Of a stretch of DNA of 13,168 bases, positions 5,561-13,168 are shown one piece after another. Source of the stretch: an uncultured Clostridia bacterium (GTDB lineage Bacteria > Bacillota > Clostridia > TANB77 > CAG-508). A model generated the notes under the pieces. It was not told where the DNA came from. It saw only the letters and a program-made list of their open reading frames with translations, and searched no databases. The first letter of the stretch is position 1. Each line of letters opens with the position of its first letter. The DNA lies in contig CAKPAW010000016.1 of assembly GCA_934133165.1 (NCBI GenBank), positions 1 through 13,168 on the forward strand. The letters run 5' to 3'. Both the position numbers and the translations under genes were made by a program.

Positions 5561-6604
5561 TTATGCATTTTCACCTTGTGCACCACTTTCCAAATCGTCT
5601 TGCTCTTTTTCATCTTCTTTTTTCTTTTTATTTTCTTCTTTCTTTTTCCTTTTTTCTTCTTGCTTTTCTCTTTCTTGTTCTTGTTTTTCCTTTTCCATTT
5701 CTTCTTTTACTTTAGCTTGTTCTTCTATTATTTTTGCTAATTCTTGTTGGTTTTTTATTACATCTGACTTTATCATTAATATTGCTGTTACTATATAAAT
5801 ACATGCTATTCCTACGTACATTATTTGGAAGTAAGTAAGTTCAAAACCTGTAAATGTATATATTAAAGTAACTACTGCATTTAATAAAATTGGTAATGTT
5901 AAGCTATGAATTGCTATTTTACACATTGCACTAAAGCGGAGTCTTAATCTCATAAATAATGCTGTTATATATCCAAATACTGCTAAAAGTAATATATCTA
6001 ACCAAATACTAATAAAATAAGCAATTAGCATATATATAAATGTAATTATAAAAAATCCTATATATAGCATTATTAAGTTTGTTCCTGTAAAGAACTTTAA
6101 TAAATCTTGTTTATTAAAACTTTGTATTTGGTAATTTTCTGTTATAGTAGGATATGAATATTCTACCATTGTATTTTTTGTTGCTGTAGTTTTTATAATT
6201 ATTTTGTCATTTAAAATGATTATTCCATTTTGTGTGTTTGATATTTTTTGTTTATAATTATTAATATTTTCTTCCAATTGTTCATTAGTATCTATAATTA
6301 TTAAATTAAATATTTTATCTTCATATTCTAATATAATTGGATTATCTGTATCCATTTTTAATGTATTATTTTGAAATGTAAAGTTTGGCAAATCTGTTTT
6401 TACATATGATATTGCTTGTCCTATATCACCTTTTATTTTATATACTGAGCAAAAAGATACTACTATAGTAAATAAAATTAATAATTTTACTAAATATGCA
6501 ATTACTATACTCCATTTTTTGCTAGCTAATTCTGGGTACTTTTCAAAATTTTTTATACTTATTATCATCTTTTTAAAAAATGGTAACTCTTTTTCTTCGT
6601 TCAT
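5561..6604 (-). CDS. DUF1189-like multi-pass membrane protein with charged C-terminal tail
   Basis: 347 residues. TM1 is at about 33-53. A mostly extracytoplasmic domain (about 55-172) follows, then four closely spaced membrane segments (about 176-198, 200-218, 232-252, 258-277). A highly charged Lys/Glu-rich tail (about 285-347) is probably a cytoplasmic helix or coiled coil. The layout (one helix, external domain with FTFQNN and IIIDT-like stretches, four helices) fits the DUF1189 family, whose function is not established; the assignment is by eye. The GTGGAG RBS lies about 8 nt before the ATG at 6602-6604. It is separated from ftsH by 17 bp, which suggests a shared transcript and possibly a link to membrane quality control, though that is inference. 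Confidence 0.75.
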   Translation of the reverse strand: MNEEKELPFFKKMIISIKNFEKYPELASKKWSIVIAYLVKLLILFTIVVSFCSVYKIKGDIGQAISYVKTDLPNFTFQNNTLKMDTDNPIILEYEDKIFNLIIIDTNEQLEENINNYKQKISNTQNGIIILNDKIIIKTTATKNTMVEYSYPTITENYQIQSFNKQDLLKFFTGTNLIMLYIGFFIITFIYMLIAYFISIWLDILLLAVFGYITALFMRLRLRFSAMCKIAIHSLTLPILLNAVVTLIYTFTGFELTYFQIMYVGIACIYIVTAILMIKSDVIKNQQELAKIIEEQAKVKEEMEKEKQEQEREKQEEKRKKKEENKKKKEDEKEQDDLESGAQGENA

Positions 6605-6758
6605 CTTTTGCTCTCCACTTCTTTATATAAAAATATCTTTATTATAAACATTAGAACTTCTAGCATTTATATTGCATAGAAATCCTAATATTTATTTTTA
6701 TATTTTTAATTAATTTTCATTCTTTATCTTTGTTAAATGTCTTACTCTTGATTTTAGA
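6605..6758. other. Spacer between cysS and the DUF1189-like gene
   Basis: 154 bp, AT-rich. On the minus strand there is a TATAAT-like hexamer followed by the GTGGAG ribosome binding site, but I find no matching -35 at 16-18 nt and no clear hairpin. Whether ftsH and its upstream neighbour have their own promoter here is undecided. Confidence 0.35.
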
Positions 6759-8156
6759 TTATTGCTCTATTATTTGTCCTTCTTTAGTGTCTTTTACAGT
6801 GTAGCCTTTTTCTTTTAATAAATCACGAATTCTATCTGATTCTGCCCAATCTTTGTTTTCTCTTGCTATTTTTCTTTGTTCTACTAATTCAAGTATTTCT
6901 TTTGGTAATTCTACTTTTTCTTGTTCTTCTAAATATTTTTTAGAATTTTCTAAATCTAAACCTAATATTCTATCAAATTCTAATAAAAGTTCTGCAAATT
7001 GTTTTGATTTTTTATTATTTCTAACTACTTCCCATACAATTCCCATAGCAAGTGGCATATTTAAGTCATCATTTACTGCATCCAAAAATCTTTGTTTATA
7101 TTCTTTTATTTCTTCTTCATCAATTTTTTCATCATTTTGTAAATGTGTTAAATATCCTTCACGTAATCTATTTAATGCTTTTTGTGTTGAAAGTGCACCT
7201 TCAAAAGTAAAGTTTAATTTTGTTCTATAATGTGCTGTATAGCAGAACATTTTGTATGCTAATGGTTCTATTCCTTTCTCTTGTAGTTGGTCTAATGTGT
7301 AAGTATTTCCTAAACTTTTTGACATTTTACCTCCATCTACTTGTAAGAATTCAACATGCATCCATCTCTTTGCTGGAATATGACCTGTACATCCTTTGCT
7401 TTGTGCTATTTCATTTTCATGGTGTGTAGGGATATGGTCTACGCCACCTGTATGAATATCAAATTCATCTCCTAAATATTTTCTACCCATTGCAGAGCAC
7501 TCTAAATGCCAGCCTGGATAAGAAAGTCCCCATGGACTTTCCCATTTCATAATATGATTTTCTGGCGCTTTTATCCATACTGCAAAATCATATGGATTTC
7601 TTTTTTCTGGATCTACATCTACTCTTGCTCCTGCAATTTGATCGTCTAAATTACGATTTGAAAGCACTGGGTATTTATCTAATTTAGAAATATCAAAATA
7701 TATAGCTTTTGATGTTTCGTAAGCATATCCATTTTCAACTAAAGTTTTAACAAATTCTAACATATCACTAATATGATCTGTTGCTTTTGCTATTATTTCT
7801 GGTCTTTCTATATTTAGTCTTCCCATATCTCTGAAAAATATATCTGTATAATATGCAGCAATTTCATATGGATCCTTATTTTCTTTTCTTGCAGCCTTTT
7901 CCATTTTGTCTTCACCTTCGTCTGCATCTGACTCTAAGTGTCCAACATCTGTAATATTCATTACATGTTTTAAGGTATATCCATTTTCCTTTAAAACTCT
8001 TCTTAATGTATCCATAAATACATAAGCTCTAAAATTGCCAATGTGGGCAAAACTGTAAACAGTTGGCCCACAAGTATATATACGTACTTCATTTCCTTCT
8101 AATGGTTTAAACTCTTCTTTTTGTTTAGTTAAAGTATTGTATAATTTTAAGCTCAT
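6759..8156 (-). CDS. cysS: Cysteinyl-tRNA synthetase
   Basis: Class I aminoacyl-tRNA synthetase charging tRNA-Cys. The 465-residue product is of usual length. The ATP-binding signature is HIGN (residues 38-41), a frequent variant of HIGH in this family, and KMSKS is at 277-281. Zinc ligands are visible at Cys29 (YTCGPTVY), Cys220 (GWHLECS) and in HHENE at 245-249 (a His plus the following Glu). YTCGPTVYSFAHIGNFR is highly characteristic of CysRS. The C-terminal anticodon-binding domain ends near the stop (RIRDLLKEKGYTVKDTKEG). RBS AAAGGA precedes ATG 8156. The gene starts 17 bp after the PBP stop codon, so the two are probably cotranscribed. No T-box leader is visible ahead of it, because the upstream gene is directly adjacent. 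Confidence 0.97.
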   Translation of the reverse strand: MSLKLYNTLTKQKEEFKPLEGNEVRIYTCGPTVYSFAHIGNFRAYVFMDTLRRVLKENGYTLKHVMNITDVGHLESDADEGEDKMEKAARKENKDPYEIAAYYTDIFFRDMGRLNIERPEIIAKATDHISDMLEFVKTLVENGYAYETSKAIYFDISKLDKYPVLSNRNLDDQIAGARVDVDPEKRNPYDFAVWIKAPENHIMKWESPWGLSYPGWHLECSAMGRKYLGDEFDIHTGGVDHIPTHHENEIAQSKGCTGHIPAKRWMHVEFLQVDGGKMSKSLGNTYTLDQLQEKGIEPLAYKMFCYTAHYRTKLNFTFEGALSTQKALNRLREGYLTHLQNDEKIDEEEIKEYKQRFLDAVNDDLNMPLAMGIVWEVVRNNKKSKQFAELLLEFDRILGLDLENSKKYLEEQEKVELPKEILELVEQRKIARENKDWAESDRIRDLLKEKGYTVKDTKEGQIIEQ

Positions 8157-8173
8157 AATTTTTTCCTTTCTTT

Positions 8174-10780
8174 TTAAGTTGTTGTATTTGTCGTATTTGT
8201 AGTAGTATTATTTGTCGTCGTATTTTCTGTTGTATTTCCAATAATATTTTCTGGTTTGCTTAATTTATTTATTGTTAATGTAATAGTTTTTCCTTTTTCA
8301 ATCTTTTCTTTTTCTTTAACACTTTGTGCTAATACAACATCTTCTTTTTTCTTTTTATCTTCACTATATTTAATATCAACTTTTAATCCTTTGGCTTCTA
8401 TTAATTTTTTAGCCTCAGTTAATGTTTTTCCAACTACATTTATCATTTCAACTTGTTCAGGAGCTTTATGTACAACACATGTTTCTGTTGGAATATCATA
8501 TTTATCTCCTGGGTCTGTTGACCATAAATTTGTATTTTCTTTTTGTGGTTTTACTAAATATGTTTCTTCTGTTACATTTTTACAATATTCATTAGCAATT
8601 TTTCCGGAATCTTGACATATTTTTAATTTTGTATGTCCTTCACATTTTCCTGGTAAATTACCTTTTACAAATACTTCTGACATTGTCCTTGAACAGCTAT
8701 CTGTTGCAATACATCCAGAATCTTGACAAATTGTTGCAGATACAACATTACTTGGTCTTTTAAATCTAGCTGTTGGTAAACTACTATGAATATTTTTCAT
8801 AACTGCTGCCCAAATATTAGCTGCATTATTAGTACTATATACCGGTTTTTCTGAATAGTCAAAACCAAACCAAGTTGCTGCAGTATAATATGGAGTAAAT
8901 CCACAAAGCCATCTATCTACATAATTGTCTGTAGAACCAGTTTTAGCTCCAACATCCATATTAGACATATAACATACTGATGCTGTACCAGAACGAGCTG
9001 GTGATTTTAATAAGTCTTGAAGTATATATGCATTTGCTTCTGACATAACTCTTCTTGTTTCTTGTTTTGACTCTAATATTACATTTCCATCTTTATCTTC
9101 TACTTTTGTATAGAAAGTAGGTTCAATATATTCTCCATCATTAGCTATTGAAGCATATGCTGCCGCCATATCAAGTGGGCTGACATCTGCTGTTCCTAAT
9201 GCAAGTGTAATAGATTCATGTTGTTTATCTATATTAATTCCCATTTTGGCTAAGAATTCTATTGCATTTGCAGGGCCAACTTCTTTCATAATCTTCAAAT
9301 GAACTATGTTTGAAGATTGTGCCAATGCTGTTCTTATTGTCATTAATCCATTAAATCCTCCAGAATTATGTGGGTTATATCCTCCCCCAAAGCTTGTTGC
9401 AGAATCGTCATAAACTGTACCTGCATTAATAATTCCTTTTTCTAGTGCTGGTGCCTCACATGCTAATGGTTTCATTGATGATCCTGTTTGTTTTCCACGT
9501 AATGCTCTATTTATACCTGTTGCGTTTGAATCTTTTCCAAGACCTCCTACAGTTGCTACTACTTGACCTGTTGTGTGGTCTATTATAACCATAGCTGCTT
9601 GTGTATGTTCATTTAATAATTCTCCATCATCTTTTTTAGCTCTGCCACTTTTTATATATTTGTCTTTTAAAAATTCCTCTTCCATTACATTTTGAATTGC
9701 TGTATCTTGTGTTGTATAGATAGTATAGCCATTATTTTCTACCATAAATTCAGCTGCTTCTCTATTTATATCTTTAGCTTCCATTAAGTCCTCTATTACT
9801 TGTTTTACAGCTGCTGCTGTATGATAAGAATATGTAGCTTTTGAAACATTAGCTCCTTGTTCAAATGTTAAACCATTTTCTACCTCTTCCACTGCTTTAT
9901 TATATTCTTCTTCATTTTTAATATAACCTTGTTCTTTCATTTGAAAAAGTACTTCTTTTGTTCTATTTTTGATTTTTTCTGTATTATCTAATCCAATAAA
10001 TGGGTTATATGCACTAGGGCCATGGTTTATTCCTGCTAAAAATGCACATTCTGCTATGTCTAATTCTCCAACTGGCTTGTTAAAATAGTACTCAGCTGCC
10101 ATTCCTACACCATATATAGTAGACCCCATAGGTATTTGATTTAAATAGAACTCTAATATTTGGTCTTTAGAAAGTATTTTTTCAACATTATATGCTCTTG
10201 CCATTTCTCTTATTTTTCTCTCTATACCTTTTGAACCTGAATCTGCTTTGTCATTTTTTATGTTTTTAATTAATTGTTGTGTAATTGTACTTCCTCCACC
10301 AGATTCTGAATCTCCACGATTTATTATGTACATGATTGTTGCATATGTAGTTCTTTTTATGTCTATTCCTTTATGTTCGTAAAATCTTTTATCTTCTATA
10401 GCTATAAATGCTTTAGGTAAATATTCTGGCATATCTTCTGTTGAAACTATTTTTCTGTTTTCTGTTCCAGAAAGAGTTGCAACAATATTACCATCCTTGT
10501 CTAGTACATTACCATTAAGATTTTTAATTGTTAAGTCATCTTCTGTTAGTTTGAACTTATCACTAAAGAAAATTCCTGCAATTATTCCTGCTCCTATTAA
10601 GATTAATAAAAGAACTAAAGCAAAAATTGTTAAGATTACTCTTTTTAGTATTTTATGTTTTTTCTTGGTTTTTTTATAATCTTTATCATTTTTATTCTTT
10701 TTGCTTGCTTTTATTTTATATTTTTTTGTTTTATTTAATTCTTCTTGATTTGTTTTCTTTTTTGCTCTTGATTTTCCCAT
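8174..10780 (-). CDS. Class A penicillin-binding protein (bifunctional transglycosylase/transpeptidase) with PASTA domain
   Basis: Polymerises and cross-links peptidoglycan outside the membrane. 868 residues from the ATG at 10778-10780, chosen because AAGGAGG (10788-10794) lies 7 nt upstream; the longer frame to 10804 would read through this RBS. Order: very basic cytoplasmic N-terminus (about 1-45), membrane helix (about 47-72), GT51 domain with catalytic Glu129 in EDKRFYEHKG and GGSTITQQLIKN, transpeptidase domain with SSMK (nucleophile Ser434), SSN (489-491) and KTGS (613-616). A Cys-rich segment with two ICQDSG repeats (about 684-770), one PASTA-like domain (about 779-839) and an Asn/Thr-only tail (last about 20 residues, NTT/TTN repeats) follow. 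On the minus strand overlapping TATAAT hexamers lie upstream near 10820-10830 but lack a good -35. Equivalent to ponA/PBP1A-type genes. Confidence 0.95.
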   Translation of the reverse strand: MGKSRAKKKTNQEELNKTKKYKIKASKKNKNDKDYKKTKKKHKILKRVILTIFALVLLLILIGAGIIAGIFFSDKFKLTEDDLTIKNLNGNVLDKDGNIVATLSGTENRKIVSTEDMPEYLPKAFIAIEDKRFYEHKGIDIKRTTYATIMYIINRGDSESGGGSTITQQLIKNIKNDKADSGSKGIERKIREMARAYNVEKILSKDQILEFYLNQIPMGSTIYGVGMAAEYYFNKPVGELDIAECAFLAGINHGPSAYNPFIGLDNTEKIKNRTKEVLFQMKEQGYIKNEEEYNKAVEEVENGLTFEQGANVSKATYSYHTAAAVKQVIEDLMEAKDINREAAEFMVENNGYTIYTTQDTAIQNVMEEEFLKDKYIKSGRAKKDDGELLNEHTQAAMVIIDHTTGQVVATVGGLGKDSNATGINRALRGKQTGSSMKPLACEAPALEKGIINAGTVYDDSATSFGGGYNPHNSGGFNGLMTIRTALAQSSNIVHLKIMKEVGPANAIEFLAKMGINIDKQHESITLALGTADVSPLDMAAAYASIANDGEYIEPTFYTKVEDKDGNVILESKQETRRVMSEANAYILQDLLKSPARSGTASVCYMSNMDVGAKTGSTDNYVDRWLCGFTPYYTAATWFGFDYSEKPVYSTNNAANIWAAVMKNIHSSLPTARFKRPSNVVSATICQDSGCIATDSCSRTMSEVFVKGNLPGKCEGHTKLKICQDSGKIANEYCKNVTEETYLVKPQKENTNLWSTDPGDKYDIPTETCVVHKAPEQVEMINVVGKTLTEAKKLIEAKGLKVDIKYSEDKKKKEDVVLAQSVKEKEKIEKGKTITLTINKLSKPENIIGNTTENTTTNNTTTNTTNTTT

Positions 10781-10867
10781 ATTATTTCCTCCTTGGATAC
10801 GCAAAATTGATAGTTACATTATATTATATAATGGTTAAAAATAAAAGGTCTTTTAGGAAAAAAACAT

Positions 10868-10904
10868 AAAAAATTCTCAGCTTTTTCTAAGCTGAGAATT
10901 TTTT
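10868..10904 (-). terminator. Rho-independent terminator of rny
   Basis: Perfect 16-bp stem (10868-10883 with 10889-10904), core AAGCTGAG/CTCAGCTT, 5-nt loop. The minus-strand 3' foot is a T-run. It starts at the rny stop codon and lies between rny and the PBP gene, so the PBP transcript probably begins downstream of it or depends on readthrough. Confidence 0.88.
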
Positions 10905-12445
10905 TATTTAGCATAATCTATAACTCTTGTTTCTCTAATAATGTTAACCTTTATTTGTCCTGGATAATCCATTTCATCTTCTACTTTTTTAGCAACATCT
11001 CTTGCCATTAATGTCATTTGAGCATCTGTAATTTTTTCTGGTTTAACTATAATTCTAACTTCACGTCCTGCTTGTATTGCAAAAGATTTTTCAACACCTT
11101 CAAAAGAATCTGCAATCTCTTCAAGTTGTTGTAATCTTTTTATGTATGCTTCTAAAGTTTCACGTCTTGCTCCAGGTCTTGAAGCTGATATTGCATCTGC
11201 TGCTTGTATTAAAACAGCTTCTACACTTAAAGGTTCCACATCTCCATGGTGGGCTTGTACAGCATTTATTACCATTTCATTTTCTTTATATTTTTTAAGT
11301 ACTTCTACACCCAATTCTACATGAGTACCTTCCATATCGTGGTCTAATGCTTTTCCTATATCATGTAATAAACCAGCTCTTCTTGCAAGTTTAGTATCTA
11401 GTCCTAATTCTTCAGCCATTATTCTAGCTAAATTAGAAACTTCTACTGAATGGTTTAATACATTTTGTCCATAACTTGTCCTATATTTTAACTTTCCTAG
11501 TAAGTTAATAATATCTGGATGAAGTCCTATAACACCTGCTTCCATAGCGGCTCTTTCGCCTTCTTCTTTAATAGTTTGCGCTAATTCTTCTTTAGCCTTT
11601 TCAACCATTTCTTCTATTTTAGCTGGATGAATTCTTCCATCTTCTATTAATTTTTCTAGTGCCATTTTTGCTACTTCTCTACGTAATGGATCAAATCCTG
11701 ATATAACAACAGCTTCTGGTGTATCGTCTATAATTAGATCTATTCCTGTTAATGTTTCTAATGTTTTTATGTTTCTTCCTTCCCTACCAATAATTCTTCC
11801 TTTCATGTCATCATTTGGAAGAGATACAATTGATACAGTTGTTTCTTGAGAATGATCTGCTGCACATTTTTGAATAGCATATCCTATAATGTTTTTTGCT
11901 GTTTTATCTGCTATTTCTTTTGTTTTTTGTTCAAATTCTTTAATTAAGTTTGCCTTTTCAACAGTTAATTGTTTTTCAACTTCATTTAACAATTGTTTTT
12001 TAGCATCTTCAGTAGATAACCCTGCTACACGTTGTAATTCTAGCATTTGTTTATTGTATAATTCTTCTAGTTCTTCTTTTTTCTTATTATTCTCTTCTAC
12101 TTTAGTAATTAAGTCTTTCTCTTTGTTTTCTAATTGATTCATTTTGTTTTCTAAGTTTTCTTCTTTTTGAATTAAACGTTTTTCTTGTAATTGTACCTCG
12201 CCTCTTCTTTCCCTAATCTCTTGATCCAATTCTTTTCTAGAGTTCATAATTTCTTCTTTTGCTTTGAAGATTTCTTCTTTTTTCTTATTTTCTGCTTCTT
12301 TATTTGCTAACTCTATAATTCTTTTAGCTTCATTTTCTGCACTTTTCATCTTTGATTCTGCTATTTTTTTTCTAATTGTAAAACCTACAAATGTAAAAAT
12401 AACAGCTGAGATTAGAAAAATGGCGATATAAATTATGATATCCAT
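10904..12445 (-). CDS. rny: Ribonuclease Y
   Basis: Membrane-anchored endoribonuclease that starts mRNA decay in many Firmicutes. The 513-residue product matches the family's length and order: N-terminal membrane helix (about 2-22), long Lys/Glu-rich coiled coil (about 28-190), KH RNA-binding domain with GRIIGREGRNIK (216-227), HD metal-dependent phosphohydrolase domain with LLHDIGKALDHD (359-370; His361, Asp362), and a C-terminal domain ending in RVIDYAK. The start ATG is preceded by AAGAGGTG with about 7 nt spacing. A near-consensus promoter (12542-12570) and its own terminator make it an independent unit. Confidence 0.97.
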   Translation of the reverse strand: MDIIIYIAIFLISAVIFTFVGFTIRKKIAESKMKSAENEAKRIIELANKEAENKKKEEIFKAKEEIMNSRKELDQEIRERRGEVQLQEKRLIQKEENLENKMNQLENKEKDLITKVEENNKKKEELEELYNKQMLELQRVAGLSTEDAKKQLLNEVEKQLTVEKANLIKEFEQKTKEIADKTAKNIIGYAIQKCAADHSQETTVSIVSLPNDDMKGRIIGREGRNIKTLETLTGIDLIIDDTPEAVVISGFDPLRREVAKMALEKLIEDGRIHPAKIEEMVEKAKEELAQTIKEEGERAAMEAGVIGLHPDIINLLGKLKYRTSYGQNVLNHSVEVSNLARIMAEELGLDTKLARRAGLLHDIGKALDHDMEGTHVELGVEVLKKYKENEMVINAVQAHHGDVEPLSVEAVLIQAADAISASRPGARRETLEAYIKRLQQLEEIADSFEGVEKSFAIQAGREVRIIVKPEKITDAQMTLMARDVAKKVEDEMDYPGQIKVNIIRETRVIDYAK

Positions 12446-12541
12446 AATTTTACACCTCTTTCTATTTTATTTTCAATGTACATAAATATATATAACTCTA
12501 ATAATATTTTAATTTTTAGAATATATTTTGTCTCCATTACT

Positions 12542-12570
12542 ATTTTATATTTATTATTGTAAACTGTCAA
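12542..12570 (-). promoter_or_regulatory. rny promoter
   Basis: On the minus strand TTGACA (12565-12570, full consensus), 17 nt, TAAAAT (12542-12547). It lies about 97 nt before the rny start codon, which leaves an AT-rich 5' leader of about 90 nt. No riboswitch-like structure is evident in the leader. Confidence 0.78.
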
Positions 12571-12601
12571 GTCATTTTAAATAATTGGTAAAAAAAGTTA
12601 G

Positions 12602-12667
12602 TCGAACAAGAGGGACGGTCCTTTATGTTCCGAAATCGGAACATAAAGGACCGTCCCTCTTGTTCGA
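12602..12667. repeat. Perfect 32-bp inverted repeat with GGGACGG core (REP-like)
   Basis: Positions 12602-12633 are the exact reverse complement of 12636-12667, with only two bases between. The arm (GAACAAGAGGGACGGTCC, then TTTATGTTCCGA) is far richer in G and C than the flanks. It contains GGGACGG, shared with the element at 95-129. It sits 15 bp beyond the stop of the minus-strand membrane-protein gene and 32 bp upstream of the rny -35. A short T-run follows on the minus strand (about 12592-12598), so it could also end that gene's transcript. Resemblance to dispersed clostridial GGGACGG palindromes is from memory. Confidence 0.85.
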
Positions 12668-12682
12668 ATTTAGTTTAGTTTT

Positions 12683-13168
12683 TTAATTCCATCTTTTTAT
12701 TAATATTGCATTTATTATTATCACAACTATTGAACTTGCAAACATTACTTTAAATGTTATTTCTACATTAAACATACTTATAATTAGTAATATTAGCAAA
12801 ACTATAAATTCAAAAAAACATAAACACATTTCATGAATTATTGAAAGTAATATTGTACTCTTTTTATCGTTTTCAACTTTGCTTTGTGATAAAGCTGAAT
12901 ATGCTGAATCATATACATTATCTACTAGCTTATATACTGATTGATTTACCATTAATAAATATAAGTTTTTACTTAATATAAAAATTGAAGTAACTATTCC
13001 TTTTATTATTGAAATTATATTAAATGTTTTAATTTTATTTTTATCTAATTTCCTTCCAACAATAAACAAACTTAATAGTTCAATTATCGTCGATATTATA
13101 TAAAGTGAAGTAAATGTTTTTAGGTCCATTAATGTAATGTATAAATATAAAGGCACTGCTATTAATCT
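12683..13168 (-). CDS. Membrane protein, C-terminal part, probably an MFS-like permease (5' end outside the window)
   Basis: The frame is open through the right edge (about 161 codons visible, ending ILIKRWN), so the start lies beyond the window; a GTG at 13154-13156 has no reason to be the start. It shows about five hydrophobic segments (roughly TLYIISTIIELLSLFIVG, IISIIKGIVTSIFIL, a weaker one near LLMVNQS, then two strong ones near the end), with short loops such as GRKLDKNK. The DNVYDSAYSALSQSK segment between helices recalls the C-terminal half of MFS-type transporters. Substrate unknown; the family assignment is tentative. Confidence 0.55.
   Translation of the reverse strand, partial: RLIAVPLYLYITLMDLKTFTSLYIISTIIELLSLFIVGRKLDKNKIKTFNIISIIKGIVTSIFILSKNLYLLMVNQSVYKLVDNVYDSAYSALSQSKVENDKKSTILLSIIHEMCLCFFEFIVLLILLIISMFNVEITFKVMFASSIVVIIINAILIKRWN

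Noticed and set aside
7960..8080. HIGN instead of HIGH in CysRS as a possible defect
   Set aside because: HIGN is a common variant in this family and all other motifs are intact.
8174..8240. Short repeated units resembling a direct-repeat array
   Set aside because: They are the in-frame Asn/Thr codons of the PBP C-terminus, with no spacers; not CRISPR.
10781..10804. Longer PBP start at 10804
   Set aside because: The extra eight residues encode the AAGGAGG RBS of the ATG at 10780.
12446..12541. Possible riboswitch in the rny leader
   Set aside because: Uniformly AT-rich with no stable stems or conserved motifs.

Overview
The window is strongly AT-rich, with T/A-ending codons, strong Gram-positive-type ribosome binding sites (AAGGAGG, GGAGGG) and a Firmicutes gene set: RNase Y, a class A PBP with a C-terminal PASTA domain, an N-terminally anchored FtsH, a DUF1189-type membrane protein, and a prepilin-like protein with a G|ITLVALVV leader. 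This suggests a low-GC, probably gut-associated uncultured member of the Clostridia. That placement is inference from style and gene content; no rRNA marker is present.

Layout. Positions 1-180 hold the secG downstream region: a small GGGACGG-type palindromic repeat and a rho-independent terminator. secG (181-429, minus) follows. Positions 495-3660 are a rearranged block described below. Positions 3741-12445 are a minus-strand housekeeping run read right to left: rny, a class A penicillin-binding protein, cysS, a DUF1189-like membrane protein, ftsH. rny is preceded by a near-consensus promoter and followed by a strong terminator. The PBP and cysS are 17 bp apart, the DUF1189-like gene and ftsH are 17 bp apart, and ftsH ends in a terminator. 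The right edge (12683 to the window end, minus) holds the C-terminal part of a multi-pass membrane protein, probably an MFS-like permease. A perfect 32-bp inverted repeat separates it from rny.

The most unusual structure is 495-3660, which reads as a diverged tandem duplication of the unit [promoter - RluA-type pseudouridine synthase - bidirectional terminator - convergent small lipoprotein - lipoprotein promoter]. The right copy (2126-3660) is intact. In the left copy (495-2097) the RluA promoter, RBS and start codon survive almost base for base (495-575), as do the last codons and the terminator (1549-1624), but the body of the gene is gone. A minus-strand prepilin-like gene (644-1429) occupies its place. 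The left lipoprotein gene is intact. In the right one the codon aligned with the left copy's SD-spaced start ATG is AGG, so its expression is in doubt. The orphan RluA promoter now points into the 3' end of the pseudopilin gene and could drive an antisense transcript.

The housekeeping genes together cover RNA turnover (RNase Y), wall polymerisation (PBP), Cys-tRNA charging (CysRS), membrane proteolysis (FtsH) and protein export (SecG). I see no defence system, CRISPR array, tRNA, rRNA or transposase gene.
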